Shown here: in pieces, positions 9,621-17,483 of the stretch
Layout: each line of letters begins with the position of its first letter
Position numbering within the stretch: the stretch's first letter is position 1
Assembly (NCBI RefSeq): GCF_000737785.1
Contig: NZ_JPRO01000006.1
Location: 54,982-118,981, forward strand
Length of the DNA: 64,000 nt
Reading direction: 5' to 3'
Source of the DNA: Chryseobacterium luteum
GTDB lineage: Bacteria > Bacteroidota > Bacteroidia > Flavobacteriales > Weeksellaceae
Made by a program: the position numbers and the translations under genes
The notes under the pieces: model-generated
The model's input: only the letters and a program-made list of their open reading frames with translations
What the model was told of the DNA's origin: nothing
The model's database searches: none

Positions 9621-9980
9621 ATGAAAACACAATTACAACTTGAATACATCGCATTTCTGATCTTGGGAATGTTTGCATTTGCACACACCGAATTTTCATG
9701 GTGGTGGTTTGCAGGATTATTCTTTGCTCCTGATCTTTCCATGTTGGGATATGCGGTTAATAATAAAGCAGGAGCATTTTGCTATAATCTTTTCCATCAT
9801 TTTGGAATAGCAGTTTTAGTTTATTTAGCAGGAACTTTTCTGGCACTTCCCTATTTAAATATGATCGGTGCTATTTTATTTGCCCATTCAGCTTTCGACA
9901 GAATTTTAGGGTATGGATTAAAATATCCTGACAGTTTTCAGAATACCCATTTGGGGAAAATCGGAAAAGACAAAAAATAA
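9621..9980 (+). CDS. DUF4260 family small membrane protein
   Basis: A 119-aa integral membrane protein. The motifs LEYIAFLILGMFAFAH, WWWFAGLFFAPDLSMLGYAV and GAFCYNLFHHFGIAV match DUF4260, a family of unknown function with about four transmembrane helices. The ATG at 9621 is chosen because the family begins close to it; the TTG-initiated extension from 9567 runs through the preceding terminator and is unlikely. It stands alone between two terminators. Confidence 0.75.
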   Translation: MKTQLQLEYIAFLILGMFAFAHTEFSWWWFAGLFFAPDLSMLGYAVNNKAGAFCYNLFHHFGIAVLVYLAGTFLALPYLNMIGAILFAHSAFDRILGYGLKYPDSFQNTHLGKIGKDKK

Positions 9981-9988
9981 GGACATAA

Positions 9989-10017
9989 AAAAAGCAACCT
10001 CTTTCGAAGTCGCTTTT
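9989..10017. terminator. Bidirectional terminator between DUF4260 gene and rpsO
   Basis: AAAAGCAAC pairs with GTCGCTTTT with one mismatch, between convergent genes; A and T runs flank it on both sides, so it can serve both strands. Confidence 0.65.
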
Positions 10018-10036
10018 ATTTGAAAATCCCTGTAGA

Positions 10037-10306
10037 TTATTTTCTTAAACCTAGTTCAGCGATGATAGCTCTGTATCTTGTAATATCTTTTTTCTTAAGA
10101 TAATCCAATAAGCTTTTTCTTTTACCTACCAATTTCACTAGAGATCTCTCTGTGTTGAAATCGTGACGGTTAGCCTTTAAATGCTGAGATAAGTGGTTGA
10201 TTCTGAAAGTGAAAAGAGCTACTTGTCCTTCAGCACTTCCTGTGTCCTGTGCAGATTTTCCATGTTTTGCGAAAATTTCTGCTTTTTTTTCTGTTGTTAA
10301 GTACAT
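10037..10306 (-). CDS. rpsO: 30S ribosomal protein S15
   Basis: An 89-aa primary 16S rRNA-binding protein of the small subunit platform. Family-typical segments are present: MYLTTEKKAEIFAKHGKSAQDTGS, QVALFTFRINHLSQHLKANRHDF, and SLVKLVGKRKSLLDYLKKKDI. The length equals the family norm. It is transcribed alone from a strong consensus promoter (10342-10372), unlike the classical rpsO-pnp operon; two unrelated plus-strand genes now lie between rpsO and pnp. Confidence 0.98.
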   Translation of the reverse strand: MYLTTEKKAEIFAKHGKSAQDTGSAEGQVALFTFRINHLSQHLKANRHDFNTERSLVKLVGKRKSLLDYLKKKDITRYRAIIAELGLRK

Positions 10307-10341
10307 TCCAATATTGTTTAATGATTATTATGTAACGGCTG

Positions 10342-10372
10342 CAAAATTACAACTATTTTTTAATTCAGCAAA
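10342..10372 (-). promoter_or_regulatory. Consensus rpsO promoter
   Basis: On the minus strand, TTTG (plus 10369-10372), 19 bp, then TAATTTTG (plus 10342-10349). This is an exact match to the Bacteroidetes promoter consensus and predicts a leader of about 30 nt. Confidence 0.75.
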
Positions 10373-10458
10373 ACATTATTGATTTCATATATCAAATTTG
10401 ATAGAAAAAAATGTTAAAAAATTCTTAATAAATTGTATGTCATCCGGTGAAAAGGCAG

Positions 10459-10466
10459 TAATTTTG
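10459..10466 (+). promoter_or_regulatory. -7 box for the secreted protein gene
   Basis: TAATTTTG matches TAnnTTTG and lies 15 nt before the ATG at 10482. It therefore rules out the longer TTG-started frame beginning at 10398. Confidence 0.55.
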
Positions 10467-10481
10467 CATACGAGTTACACA

Positions 10482-11033
10482 ATGAGAAAAATTATATTCT
10501 TTACAGCAGTCAGTTCTTTTTTACTAATCGGCGCTATTTCAGTGAAAGCACAGAAGAATGCAGACCATAAGGTAAAAAAAATCCTATACTTCAATCCTGA
10601 GGTAGAGCCTGACATTGAGGAAATCAAGGAGCCTACCAATCTTGCTTTTTTCAGTGCTGTTTCCGATAATTTCAGCGGAAGAAAGAATAAAATCCTCAGA
10701 GCCGAGGTCAAAATCCCCTTTGACAGCGTTGAAAAACAAACCATCACCGACTACTGCATCAATAACGATGCGGATTTTGCCATTGTTCCCAAGGTAAGAT
10801 ACTTCAAGGTGGGAATCGGCAAATATGTATTTTCCAATCAGGTTGTAGTAAGCATGAAGCTTTTTGATGCAGCCGGAAACCTGGTTACCGAAACAGATTA
10901 TGATACTTACCGGAAAAACATGCGTCTTTTAGGTTCTACAGAAAACTCTATAAAAATAGGAACCGACGGGGCGATCAAGGGGATTTTGAAAAAACTCAGA
11001 AAACTTAAATCCTGGGCTGGAGCAGAGCTTTAA
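10482..11033 (+). CDS. Secreted protein of unknown function
   Basis: A 183-aa protein with a Sec signal peptide (MRKIIFFTAVSSFLLIGAISVKAQ, cleavage likely after KAQ). The mature part mixes beta-like segments (VVVSMKLFDAAGNLVTETDYDTY) and a basic C-terminal helix (GILKKLRKLKSW). I recognise no family. The pattern of a strand followed by 'DFAIVPKVRYFKVGIGKYVFSN' resembles small periplasmic proteins that combine multiple copies of a metabolite-binding fold, but this is weak. The start is fixed by a -7 promoter box 15 nt upstream. Confidence 0.6.
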   Translation: MRKIIFFTAVSSFLLIGAISVKAQKNADHKVKKILYFNPEVEPDIEEIKEPTNLAFFSAVSDNFSGRKNKILRAEVKIPFDSVEKQTITDYCINNDADFAIVPKVRYFKVGIGKYVFSNQVVVSMKLFDAAGNLVTETDYDTYRKNMRLLGSTENSIKIGTDGAIKGILKKLRKLKSWAGAEL

Positions 11034-11282
11034 AGTTGAATGGTCAATTCTGCTGCGCAGGTCAATGATCAATTATTACTGTCAAAAAAATTCACTCATT
11101 GACGATTCACAATTCCCGATCTACTCCATTTCCTTTCACAAGTATATTCTCATAGCTATTTTTTTTTAAATAAATTAAAAAAACCTCCAAACACTCTGAT
11201 TATTAGTTAAATATTTTCATACTATAGTGAATAATATGATATTTTTTACTATTTTAGTTTTACAAATTAAAATTTATATCAT

Positions 11283-11435
11283 ATGAAAAATTTAAAGAAG
11301 CTCAACAGAGAGCAACAGAAACAAATTAATGGAGGTGCCATTAACAGATGTAACAATACCAACAGACCTTGCTCTATAGGATGGTGCTGCAACGGATTGT
11401 GCTCACCTTATGCATGTATTGACCCTGAACTTTAA
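11283..11435 (+). CDS. Double-glycine leader peptide, knottin-like, copy 1
   Basis: A 50-aa peptide. The leader MKNLKKLNREQQKQINGG ends in Gly-Gly, the cleavage site used by bacteriocin-type peptidase-containing ABC exporters. The 32-residue core has six cysteines spaced C-x6-C-x4-CC-x3-C-x4-C. That order (C, C, CC, C, C) is the inhibitor-cystine-knot framework. Flavobacteriia often carry short 'bacteriocin-like' peptides with this leader; their function is not established. No exporter or modification enzyme is in the window. It is the first of three tandem paralogues. Confidence 0.75.
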   Translation: MKNLKKLNREQQKQINGGAINRCNNTNRPCSIGWCCNGLCSPYACIDPEL

Positions 11436-11473
11436 GTATTAGATCTTTTATCTTAATAATTAAATCTATTGAT

Positions 11474-11617
11474 ATGAAAAATCTAAAGAAACTCAACAGA
11501 GAGCAGCAGAGACAAATCAATGGCGGAGCTATCACCAGATGTAGCATAACAAGGCCATGCAGTATAGGATGGTGTTGCGATGGTGCTTGTAAAGAATATG
11601 CATGCATAGAGGTTTAG
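11474..11617 (+). CDS. Double-glycine leader peptide, knottin-like, copy 2
   Basis: A 47-aa paralogue of the preceding peptide. The leader MKNLKKLNREQQRQINGG is nearly identical. The core keeps CSIGWCC and the C-x5-C-x4-CC-x3-C-x4-C spacing, while other core residues differ. Strong conservation of leader and cysteines with variable loops suggests a diversified secreted peptide. It starts 38 nt after copy 1 and is probably on the same mRNA. Confidence 0.75.
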   Translation: MKNLKKLNREQQRQINGGAITRCSITRPCSIGWCCDGACKEYACIEV

Positions 11618-11651
11618 AACAGGTTTGGATTAATAATTAAAACTTATTAAT

Positions 11652-11816
11652 ATGAAGAATCTTAAAAAACTCAACAGAAAAGAGCAGCAAAACATCAACG
11701 GTGGCGGAATGATCAAAAAATGCCAGCTCCATACCCAATGCGGATTCGGAGAATGCTGCGACGGAGGCATGTGTTTGCCCTCCCCTTACCCTTTATGCGG
11801 ACCTATTCCGGAATAA
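11652..11816 (+). CDS. Double-glycine leader peptide, knottin-like, copy 3
   Basis: A 54-aa, more divergent paralogue. The leader MKNLKKLNRKEQQNINGG is kept. The core has six cysteines with spacing C-x5-C-x4-CC-x4-C-x7-C, so the cystine-knot order persists while the last loops have grown. It starts 34 nt after copy 2, and a terminator follows at 11845. The three genes are too short for most gene finders. Confidence 0.72.
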   Translation: MKNLKKLNRKEQQNINGGGMIKKCQLHTQCGFGECCDGGMCLPSPYPLCGPIPE

Positions 11817-11844
11817 TACAGTAGTATGAATTAAACTTAATCTG

Positions 11845-11872
11845 AACATCCGCTCCGGCGGGTGTTTTTTAT
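11845..11872 (+). terminator. Terminator of the peptide array
   Basis: AACATCCGC pairs with GCGGGTGTT around TCCG, with a T run after it. Confidence 0.8.
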
Positions 11873-11953
11873 TACAAAGACATTTCTGATCTGCTTAAAC
11901 TTTAATTAATCCTTAATTTTGCTGCTTTCCTTCATAGTCTTAAATTTTTGAAT

Positions 11954-11961
11954 TATTTTTG
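11954..11961 (+). promoter_or_regulatory. -7 box of mgtE
   Basis: TATTTTTG fits TAnnTTTG. It covers the TTG at 11959 that would be the most upstream start, so translation must begin later, most likely at TTG 11983. Confidence 0.45.
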
Positions 11962-11982
11962 CATATCCAAAAAATTCACGTT

Positions 11983-13305
11983 TTGAATTCCAGAGACGAA
12001 CTTATCTTTAATCCTGCCGATATCGCCGAAACTCTCAGCAACCTTCCTGCTGATGAGAGGCTTCTGGCATTTTTAAAAGTTCCGAAAGAGTACAAAGCGG
12101 AAGTTTTTTCTCATCTTGACCCTGATTTTCAGGAGGAAACCATAAGAAGTATCGGCAGCGAGGAAGTATCTGAGATCCTGAACGGGATGACACCGGATGA
12201 CAGAACTTCTCTTTTTGAGGACTTTCCGGATGAGCTGATCAAGTATTCCATCAATCATCTTAATCCTCAGGAAAGAAGGATCGCCCTGAAGCTTCTGGGT
12301 TACGATTCAGACTCTATTGCCCGTCTGATGACACCTTATTACATCCAGATCCGAAAAGAATGGACGGTAAAAAGATGCCTTCAGCAGATTAAAAAGGTCG
12401 GAAAAAGGGTAGAAACCATGAACCATCTGTATGTTGTGGATGAAAGGAACCGCCTGATTGATGATATTGCTCTGGGAAGCCTTCTTCTGGCTGAAGAAGA
12501 CACTCTGATATCGGATATGACGGACAATCATTTCGTTGCAATAACGACGACCACTTCAAAGGAAGACGCTGTAACTTATTTTGAAAAATATGACAGAACC
12601 GCCCTTCCCATCATTACGGAAGCAGGCGTTCTTGTAGGCATTGTAACCATTGATGACATTCTTGACCAGATCGAACAGCAGAATACGGAAGATATTCAGA
12701 AATTCGGGGGTCTTGAAGCGCTGGACGATCCATATACGCAGACTTCTCTGGTGGAGATGATCAAAAAAAGAGGAATGTGGCTTATCATTCTTTTCTTCTC
12801 GGAAATGCTTACCGCCTCTGCGATGGGTTATTTTGAGGATGAAATTCAGAAAGCTGTAGTACTTGCTTTATTTGTTCCGCTAATTATTTCCAGCGGAGGA
12901 AATTCCGGTTCGCAGGCTGCAACCCTTATTATCCGGGCAATGGCTCTTCAGGAAATTGGCTTGAAAGACTGGTGGTATGTGATGAAAAAAGAAATCTTTA
13001 CCGGGCTGGCGCTGGGAGGTATTCTAGGTGTTATCGGCTTTTTAAGGATTATGGTATGGCATGAAGCAGGTTTCTTCGATTATGGAATGTACTGGCCATA
13101 CGTAGGCCTAAGTGTAGGGGTTTCTCTCGTTATGATCGTTCTTTGGGGAACGCTTTCAGGCTCTATGGTTCCTTTTATCCTGAAAAAGCTGAACCTTGAC
13201 CCCGCAACTTCTTCTGCTCCGTTTGTAGCAACCCTGGTAGACGTTACCGGACTTATTATCTATTTTTCCGTAGCAGGACTTTTCCTGACAGGAAAACTTT
13301 TGTAA
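11983..13305 (+). CDS. mgtE: Magnesium transporter MgtE
   Basis: About 440 aa; an inner-membrane Mg2+ channel. Domains in order: MgtE N domain (superhelical, first 130 residues, with [14 protein letters not shown]), a pair of CBS domains (about 130-250; [38 protein letters not shown]), and five C-terminal membrane helices carrying the pore motif [13 protein letters not shown]. In the family the cytosolic N and CBS domains close the pore when Mg2+ is high. No ATG is available at the 5' end; a frame open from TTG 11959 exists, but TTG 11983 is preferred because a promoter box overlaps the first. Confidence 0.93.
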   Translation: MNSRDELIFNPADIAETLSNLPADERLLAFLKVPKEYKAEVFSHLDPDFQEETIRSIGSEEVSEILNGMTPDDRTSLFEDFPDELIKYSINHLNPQERRIALKLLGYDSDSIARLMTPYYIQIRKEWTVKRCLQQIKKVGKRVETMNHLYVVDERNRLIDDIALGSLLLAEEDTLISDMTDNHFVAITTTTSKEDAVTYFEKYDRTALPIITEAGVLVGIVTIDDILDQIEQQNTEDIQKFGGLEALDDPYTQTSLVEMIKKRGMWLIILFFSEMLTASAMGYFEDEIQKAVVLALFVPLIISSGGNSGSQAATLIIRAMALQEIGLKDWWYVMKKEIFTGLALGGILGVIGFLRIMVWHEAGFFDYGMYWPYVGLSVGVSLVMIVLWGTLSGSMVPFILKKLNLDPATSSAPFVATLVDVTGLIIYFSVAGLFLTGKLL

Positions 13306-13328
13306 TTTAGGCAGAACAAAGTCTGAAT

Positions 13329-14066
13329 ATGAAAGTTGTTTCTCTTGTACCCTCTATCACAGAGGCGTTATTTGATCTTGGCCTTACTGAACATGAAGTG
13401 ATAGGCCGGACAAAATTCTGCATCCATCCTGAAAGTAAAGTAAAAAATGTACCCGTTATCGGCGGTACAAAAAACATCAATATTGATAAAATTAAAGCAT
13501 TAAAGCCTGATCTTATCCTGGCAAACAAAGAGGAAAACATCAAAGAACAGGTAGAGGCATTAATGGCTGACTTTAAAGTTATGGTGACAAATGTGGAAAC
13601 CATTGAAGACAATTATTATCTCCTTAAAACACTCGGAAACACTTTTAACAGAGAGGAAAGAGCACAACAGTTTAATCTCAAAATCTATGATGTTCTGGAA
13701 CAGGCTAAGCTTGATTCCCCGGTAAAGGCAGCTTACCTCATCTGGAAAAACCCTTATATGACCATCGGTGCCGATACTTTTATTCACAAGATCATGATGG
13801 AAATAGGGTTTGAAAATATGTTTAAGGATACAACGCGTTATCCTGAGATTCAAATGGAAGATCTTGCTGAAGTGGAAGTCATTATGCTTTCTTCAGAACC
13901 TTTCCCCTTCAAAGAAAAGCACATTGTGGAGATGAAGACATTTTATCCCGATAAAAAAATCATGATTGTAGATGGAGAAGCGTTTTCATGGTACGGAACC
14001 CATATTGCCAAGTGTGGAGATTATTTCAAAGAATTACTGGCTGAAATTCATGCTATGCAGCGTTGA
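13329..14066 (+). CDS. BtuF-like helical-backbone metal receptor without signal peptide
   Basis: A 245-aa member of the periplasmic-binding-protein-like cobalamin/Fe3+-siderophore family (PF01497): MKVVSLVPSITEALFDLGL, VIGGTKNINIDKIKALKPDLILANKEEN, and YLIWKNPYMTIGADTFIHKIM. Family members that feed ABC importers carry a signal peptide; this one begins directly with the fold, so it is probably cytoplasmic. Signal-less versions are common in Bacteroidetes and their role is unclear; metal or corrinoid binding is possible. It follows mgtE by 23 nt, so it is likely co-transcribed. Confidence 0.75.
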   Translation: MKVVSLVPSITEALFDLGLTEHEVIGRTKFCIHPESKVKNVPVIGGTKNINIDKIKALKPDLILANKEENIKEQVEALMADFKVMVTNVETIEDNYYLLKTLGNTFNREERAQQFNLKIYDVLEQAKLDSPVKAAYLIWKNPYMTIGADTFIHKIMMEIGFENMFKDTTRYPEIQMEDLAEVEVIMLSSEPFPFKEKHIVEMKTFYPDKKIMIVDGEAFSWYGTHIAKCGDYFKELLAEIHAMQR

Positions 14067-14209
14067 TCTTTTAACCAGAAAAGAAACAAAAGTCTTTTAT
14101 ACTTAAATTTTTTAACTAAGTGCAATAGAAGTACACTGAAGTTTCCGAAAATCAAAAAATCATATTGACAGAAATTTGTCGGATCAAAATTCCTTTCCTC
14201 CGCAGGGGA

Positions 14210-14234
14210 GTCAAAAATTCAAAGAATTTTTGAC
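14210..14234. repeat. REP-like intergenic palindrome
   Basis: GTCAAAAATTC pairs perfectly with GAATTTTTGAC across a 3-nt loop, flanked by CCTCCGCAGGGGA and GGGGTGGTT. From memory such palindromes with GGGGTGGTT flanks are dispersed in Chryseobacterium-type genomes; I cannot count copies here. Confidence 0.55.
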
Positions 14235-14338
14235 GGGGTGGTTCAAAAAAAGGATATTCCTATTTTTCAGCAATTTCTTGAATCCAATTGGTGACTTAGA
14301 GAGCATCAGCCATCAATTGAATTTAAATGTAACAAAAA

Positions 14339-14360
14339 AGCTCCGGTTAAAACCGGAGCT
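14339..14360. terminator. Bidirectional terminator
   Basis: AGCTCCGGTT pairs perfectly with AACCGGAGCT. It lies between convergent genes, with A-rich and T-rich flanks. Confidence 0.8.
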
Positions 14361-14390
14361 GTAATTTTATATTTCGAACTGAAATTTCAC

Positions 14391-14840
14391 TTACAAAATC
14401 TTGGAAACCTCGTTACAAAGCCATTCCAGCAATTCACGGTCCTCAGCCGTAAACGGATCCACAGTATGGGAATCAATATCAATCTGGCCAACATTCTGAC
14501 CGTCTTTGAAGATCGGAACTACAATCTCAGCCTTTGTATCAATAGAACAGCTTAAATAATTGCTTTCCTGGTGAACATCGGGAACTACGAATGTCTCATT
14601 GGAAACGGCAACCTGCCCACAAATCCCTTTTCCGTAAGGAATAATGGTATGATCGGTAGGAGCTCCTACGTAAGGTCCTAATTTCAGTTCTTCCTTATCT
14701 CCGTTTTTAAAGTAAAATCCGGTCCAGTTGAAGTAAGAAATTTCCTGATCCAGCAGGTGGCATACTTTCTGAAGCTTTTCTTCTGTATTATGTTTGGGAC
14801 TTTCAAGAATGGAAGAAAGTCTTTTTTTTATTTCTGACAT
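14391..14840 (-). CDS. GAF-domain free methionine-(R)-sulfoxide reductase
   Basis: A 149-aa cytoplasmic GAF-domain enzyme of the fRMsr (MsrC/YebR) family, which reduces free Met-R-sulfoxide. Characteristic segments: NWTGFYFKNGD, LKLGPYVGAPTDHTIIPYGKGICGQVAV, VPDVHQESNYLSC, and EIVVPIFKDGQNVGQIDIDS. Cys74 (GICG) and Cys98 (YLSC) occupy conserved redox positions. It is the second gene of a two-gene unit, 13 nt after the 475-aa conserved protein. Confidence 0.82.
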   Translation of the reverse strand: MSEIKKRLSSILESPKHNTEEKLQKVCHLLDQEISYFNWTGFYFKNGDKEELKLGPYVGAPTDHTIIPYGKGICGQVAVSNETFVVPDVHQESNYLSCSIDTKAEIVVPIFKDGQNVGQIDIDSHTVDPFTAEDRELLEWLCNEVSKIL

Positions 14841-14853
14841 TTTATTCTATTTT

Positions 14854-16281
14854 TTAGGAAAATTGTTTAAAGGAAAGTTCTTCTTTATAGCCGAACATTC
14901 CACGCTCTTTTATCATTTCTGCAACGCCTTCCGGAACCTGGTTTTCCCAGCCTTTTACACAGCATGAAATTTTTCTTAAGATCTCTCTTGAATAAATTTC
15001 CAGGAACTCCGGATTATGATTCGTGATATCTACAATACGGTTGTTGTGTTTGAAATATTTGTAAAGTTCTTTTAGGTTTTCTTCCACCTTAAGGTTTGAA
15101 GAATCCAGCAATTCATGGGTTTCAGGATCTTTGTAAGGATAAAGATATACCCTCATTCCGTTTCTGAAAAACTTACCGAATGCTTCCAGGATTCCTCCTG
15201 AAAGATCTTTGTAATATTTCTCGTCAAATACCATCAGAAGGTTATTCACGCCCATGGCAACACCGATATCTCCGCTTGTGTAGGACGCAAAATAATCGAT
15301 CAGCCTGTAATATTCCGAGAAGTTTGATATAATTACGGTATAGCCCAATTTGCCCAGAATATCTACCCGGTCCATAAAATCTCTTTCATCAATATCTCCG
15401 TCTGCCCTAAGGTTTGAAATCGTGATCTCTATCAGGACTTCTGTCTGTTCATGGGTGCAGGTGGCATCTTTCTGGAACATTTCAAGGCCGTTCTTGAGCA
15501 TATCAATATTCACTTTCGTTACGGGTCTGAAACTTCCTCTTACCGCGAATATATTTTTTTTGTATAAAACATCGGCAGGCAGCATATTGCTCCCCTGGGA
15601 ATTGAAGATCACGGCATCTGTCATTCCATGTTTTACAAGCTGCAGCGACATCAAACGGTTGTCTACGTAATCAAAAGCGGGCCCGCTGAAATCAATCATG
15701 TCAATTTCCAGACCGTCTTTTGCAATGTCGTCGTACAGGGATTCAATTAAATTTCGTGGATTGTCGTAGTAGTGGAAAGCTCCGAAGATAAGGTTTACCC
15801 CAAGGTTTCCTAAAGTTTCCTGCTGTAAGGTAGCATCATTTTCCTTGAATTTTACGTGGATGACGATCTCATTGTAATCTTCGTTTTCTTTTGTCTGAAA
15901 CCGGATTCCTACCCATCCGTGGCCTTTAAGCGTTTTGTCGAAATTAATGGTGGTTACCGTATTGGCATAAGAGAAAAATTTTCTGTTTGGATTATTATCT
16001 CTTGAAATCCTTTCTTCAATCAATGCTACTTCATAGCGGAGCATTTTACGGAGCCGGTTTTGGGTAACATACCTGTTTTTTACTTCTTTTCCGTAAATGG
16101 CATCACTAAAATCTTTGTCGTAGGCAGACATCGCCTTAGCAATTGTACCGGAAGCCCCTCCTGCTCTAAAAAAGTGACGAACAGTCTCCTGCCCTGCTCC
16201 AATTTCCGCGAAAGTACCATAAATAGTAGGATCTAGATTAATTGTTAATGCTTTTTGTTTAGGAGTTAGTTTCTGATACAT
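14854..16281 (-). CDS. Conserved protein of unknown function (475 aa)
   Basis: A 475-aa soluble protein without signal peptide or membrane segments. It contains conserved-looking stretches (GQETVRHFFRAGGASGTIAKAM, DNRLMSLQLVKHGMTDAVIF, YASYTSGDIGVAMG-like FASYTSGDIGVAMGVNN). I recall similar proteins being labelled nicotinate-nucleotide adenylyltransferase in Bacteroidetes, but I see no HxGH or ISSTxxR motif, so that label is not supported. A -7 box TAATTTTG on the minus strand (plus 16310-16317) lies 28 nt before the ATG. It shares a transcript with the fRMsr gene. Confidence 0.6.
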   Translation of the reverse strand: MYQKLTPKQKALTINLDPTIYGTFAEIGAGQETVRHFFRAGGASGTIAKAMSAYDKDFSDAIYGKEVKNRYVTQNRLRKMLRYEVALIEERISRDNNPNRKFFSYANTVTTINFDKTLKGHGWVGIRFQTKENEDYNEIVIHVKFKENDATLQQETLGNLGVNLIFGAFHYYDNPRNLIESLYDDIAKDGLEIDMIDFSGPAFDYVDNRLMSLQLVKHGMTDAVIFNSQGSNMLPADVLYKKNIFAVRGSFRPVTKVNIDMLKNGLEMFQKDATCTHEQTEVLIEITISNLRADGDIDERDFMDRVDILGKLGYTVIISNFSEYYRLIDYFASYTSGDIGVAMGVNNLLMVFDEKYYKDLSGGILEAFGKFFRNGMRVYLYPYKDPETHELLDSSNLKVEENLKELYKYFKHNNRIVDITNHNPEFLEIYSREILRKISCCVKGWENQVPEGVAEMIKERGMFGYKEELSFKQFS

Positions 16282-16335
16282 TAGGACGTAAAATTTTTCG
16301 TAAATTTACCAAAATTAAACCAACCTCAAAAGAAA

Positions 16336-17103
16336 ATGAAGTTGAAATTTTTAGGAACCGGTACTTCCCAGGGTGTGCCCGTTATAGGCTGTACATGTGA
16401 AGTATGTACTTCCGAAAATCCCAAAGACAAGCGTTTCCGCTCCTCAGTAATGATCACTACGGAGGAAAGCAGAAAAATACTTATTGACTGCGGGCCGGAT
16501 TTCAGAGAGCAGATGCTTCTCAACCATGAAAGCAATGTAGATATTGCTCTTCTTACCCATGAACACAATGACCATGTGATCGGGCTTGATGATATGCGCC
16601 CTCTGATTTTTAAAAGCGGAAAGGATATGCCGCTCTATTGCTACCAAAGAGTTGGGCACGAGATTAAAAAACGTTTTCCATATGCTTTTACCGATGTAAG
16701 GTATCCCGGAGCACCTGCTTTTGATCTTCACGAAATTGAAAATAAGCCATTTCATGTTTTGGATACGGAAATTACGCCTATTGAAGTGATCCATTATAAA
16801 ATTACGGTGTTCGGATATAAGTTTAAAAACCTTGCGTACATCACGGATGCCAATTTCATTCCGGATACGGAAAAGGAAAAATTACAGAACCTGGATGTGC
16901 TGATCTTAAACTGCATCCGAAAATTTGACCCGCATCCTGCGCATTTTATCCTGCCTGATGTGATTGCCCTGTTTAAGGAGCTTAAGCCTAAAAAATTATT
17001 TTTAACACACATCAGCCACCATCTGGGACTGCATGATATTGAAGATAAGGATCTTCCGGAAGGGATACATCTCGCCTATGACGGTTTGGAGATAGAATTT
17101 TAA
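16336..17103 (+). CDS. MBL-fold metal-dependent hydrolase (PhnP-like)
   Basis: A 255-aa metallo-beta-lactamase-fold protein. The metal motif THEHNDH (His75, His77, Asp79, His80) and downstream YITDANFIPD and LFLTHISHH supply the di-metal ligands. An N-terminal GCTCEVC cluster matches the extra zinc site of PhnP-type phosphodiesterases. It probably hydrolyses a cyclic or diester phosphate; the substrate is unknown. It is transcribed divergently from the conserved 475-aa gene. Confidence 0.82.
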   Translation: MKLKFLGTGTSQGVPVIGCTCEVCTSENPKDKRFRSSVMITTEESRKILIDCGPDFREQMLLNHESNVDIALLTHEHNDHVIGLDDMRPLIFKSGKDMPLYCYQRVGHEIKKRFPYAFTDVRYPGAPAFDLHEIENKPFHVLDTEITPIEVIHYKITVFGYKFKNLAYITDANFIPDTEKEKLQNLDVLILNCIRKFDPHPAHFILPDVIALFKELKPKKLFLTHISHHLGLHDIEDKDLPEGIHLAYDGLEIEF

Positions 17104-17123
17104 AATTTTTCCCTGAAAAAGCT

Positions 17124-17153
17124 TTTGAACATTAAAAAAAGTTTCTATATTTG
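17124..17153 (+). promoter_or_regulatory. Consensus promoter of tRNA-Leu
   Basis: TTTG at 17124-17127, 18 bp, TATATTTG at 17146-17153. It sits 18 nt before the tRNA 5' end. Confidence 0.75.
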
Positions 17154-17171
17154 CACACCGATTTAACACAA

Positions 17172-17251
17172 GCCCAGGTGGCGGAATTGGTAGACGCGCT
17201 GGTCTCAAACACCAGTTCTTAGGAGTACCGGTTCGATCCCGGTCCTGGGTA
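17172..17251 (+). tRNA. tRNA-Leu (anticodon CAA)
   Basis: The 7-bp acceptor stem GCCCAGG/CCTGGGT, D-arm GCGGAATTGGTAGACGC, anticodon stem CTGGT/ACCAG with loop CTCAAAC (anticodon CAA, reads UUG), an 11-nt class II variable region and a T-arm ACCGG-TTCGATC-CCGGT all fit a leucine tRNA. CCA is not encoded. A dedicated promoter and terminator bracket it. Confidence 0.95.
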
Positions 17252-17254
17252 CAA

Positions 17255-17290
17255 AAAACCTCTGAAATCTTTTGATTTTCAGAGGTTTTT
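17255..17290 (+). terminator. Terminator after tRNA-Leu
   Basis: AAACCTCTGAAA pairs with TTTTCAGAGGTTTTT (about 17257-17290). Confidence 0.85.
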
Positions 17291-17483
17291 GCTTTTTAGG
17301 ATGGTCGAAAGGGTGGTTATTTTATATGTAAAGATAATATTCCAACATTAATAATTAAATATTCGAATTTAAATTATCTCCTGAATTTGAGAAAACATTA
17401 ATTGAGTATAATTTTATAAAGAATTTCTAGAATAATCTCAAAAAATAAATATTTATTATAAATTAATTTTATTAATTTGCATC
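17291..17483. other. AT-rich spacer before the retron-like ncRNA
   Basis: About 190 bp of very AT-rich sequence without a plausible gene. It marks the left edge of the AT-rich island. A near-consensus -7 box, TTAATTTG (17472-17479), lies just before the ncRNA and would start transcription close to its left inverted repeat. Confidence 0.5.

Larger units (their letters stand above)
14067..14390. other. Intergenic region with palindrome and terminator
   Basis: Holds no convincing gene. A 62-codon frame at 14176-14364 spans the palindrome and the terminator and is rejected. The only structures seen are the palindrome at 14210-14234 and the terminator at 14339-14360. Confidence 0.6.

Noticed and set aside
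11374..11607. Minus-strand 77-codon frame across the peptide genes
   Set aside because: It is the reverse shadow of two clear paralogous peptides on the plus strand.
14176..14364. 62-codon frame in the intergenic region after the metal-receptor gene
   Set aside because: It runs through a perfect palindrome and a terminator.
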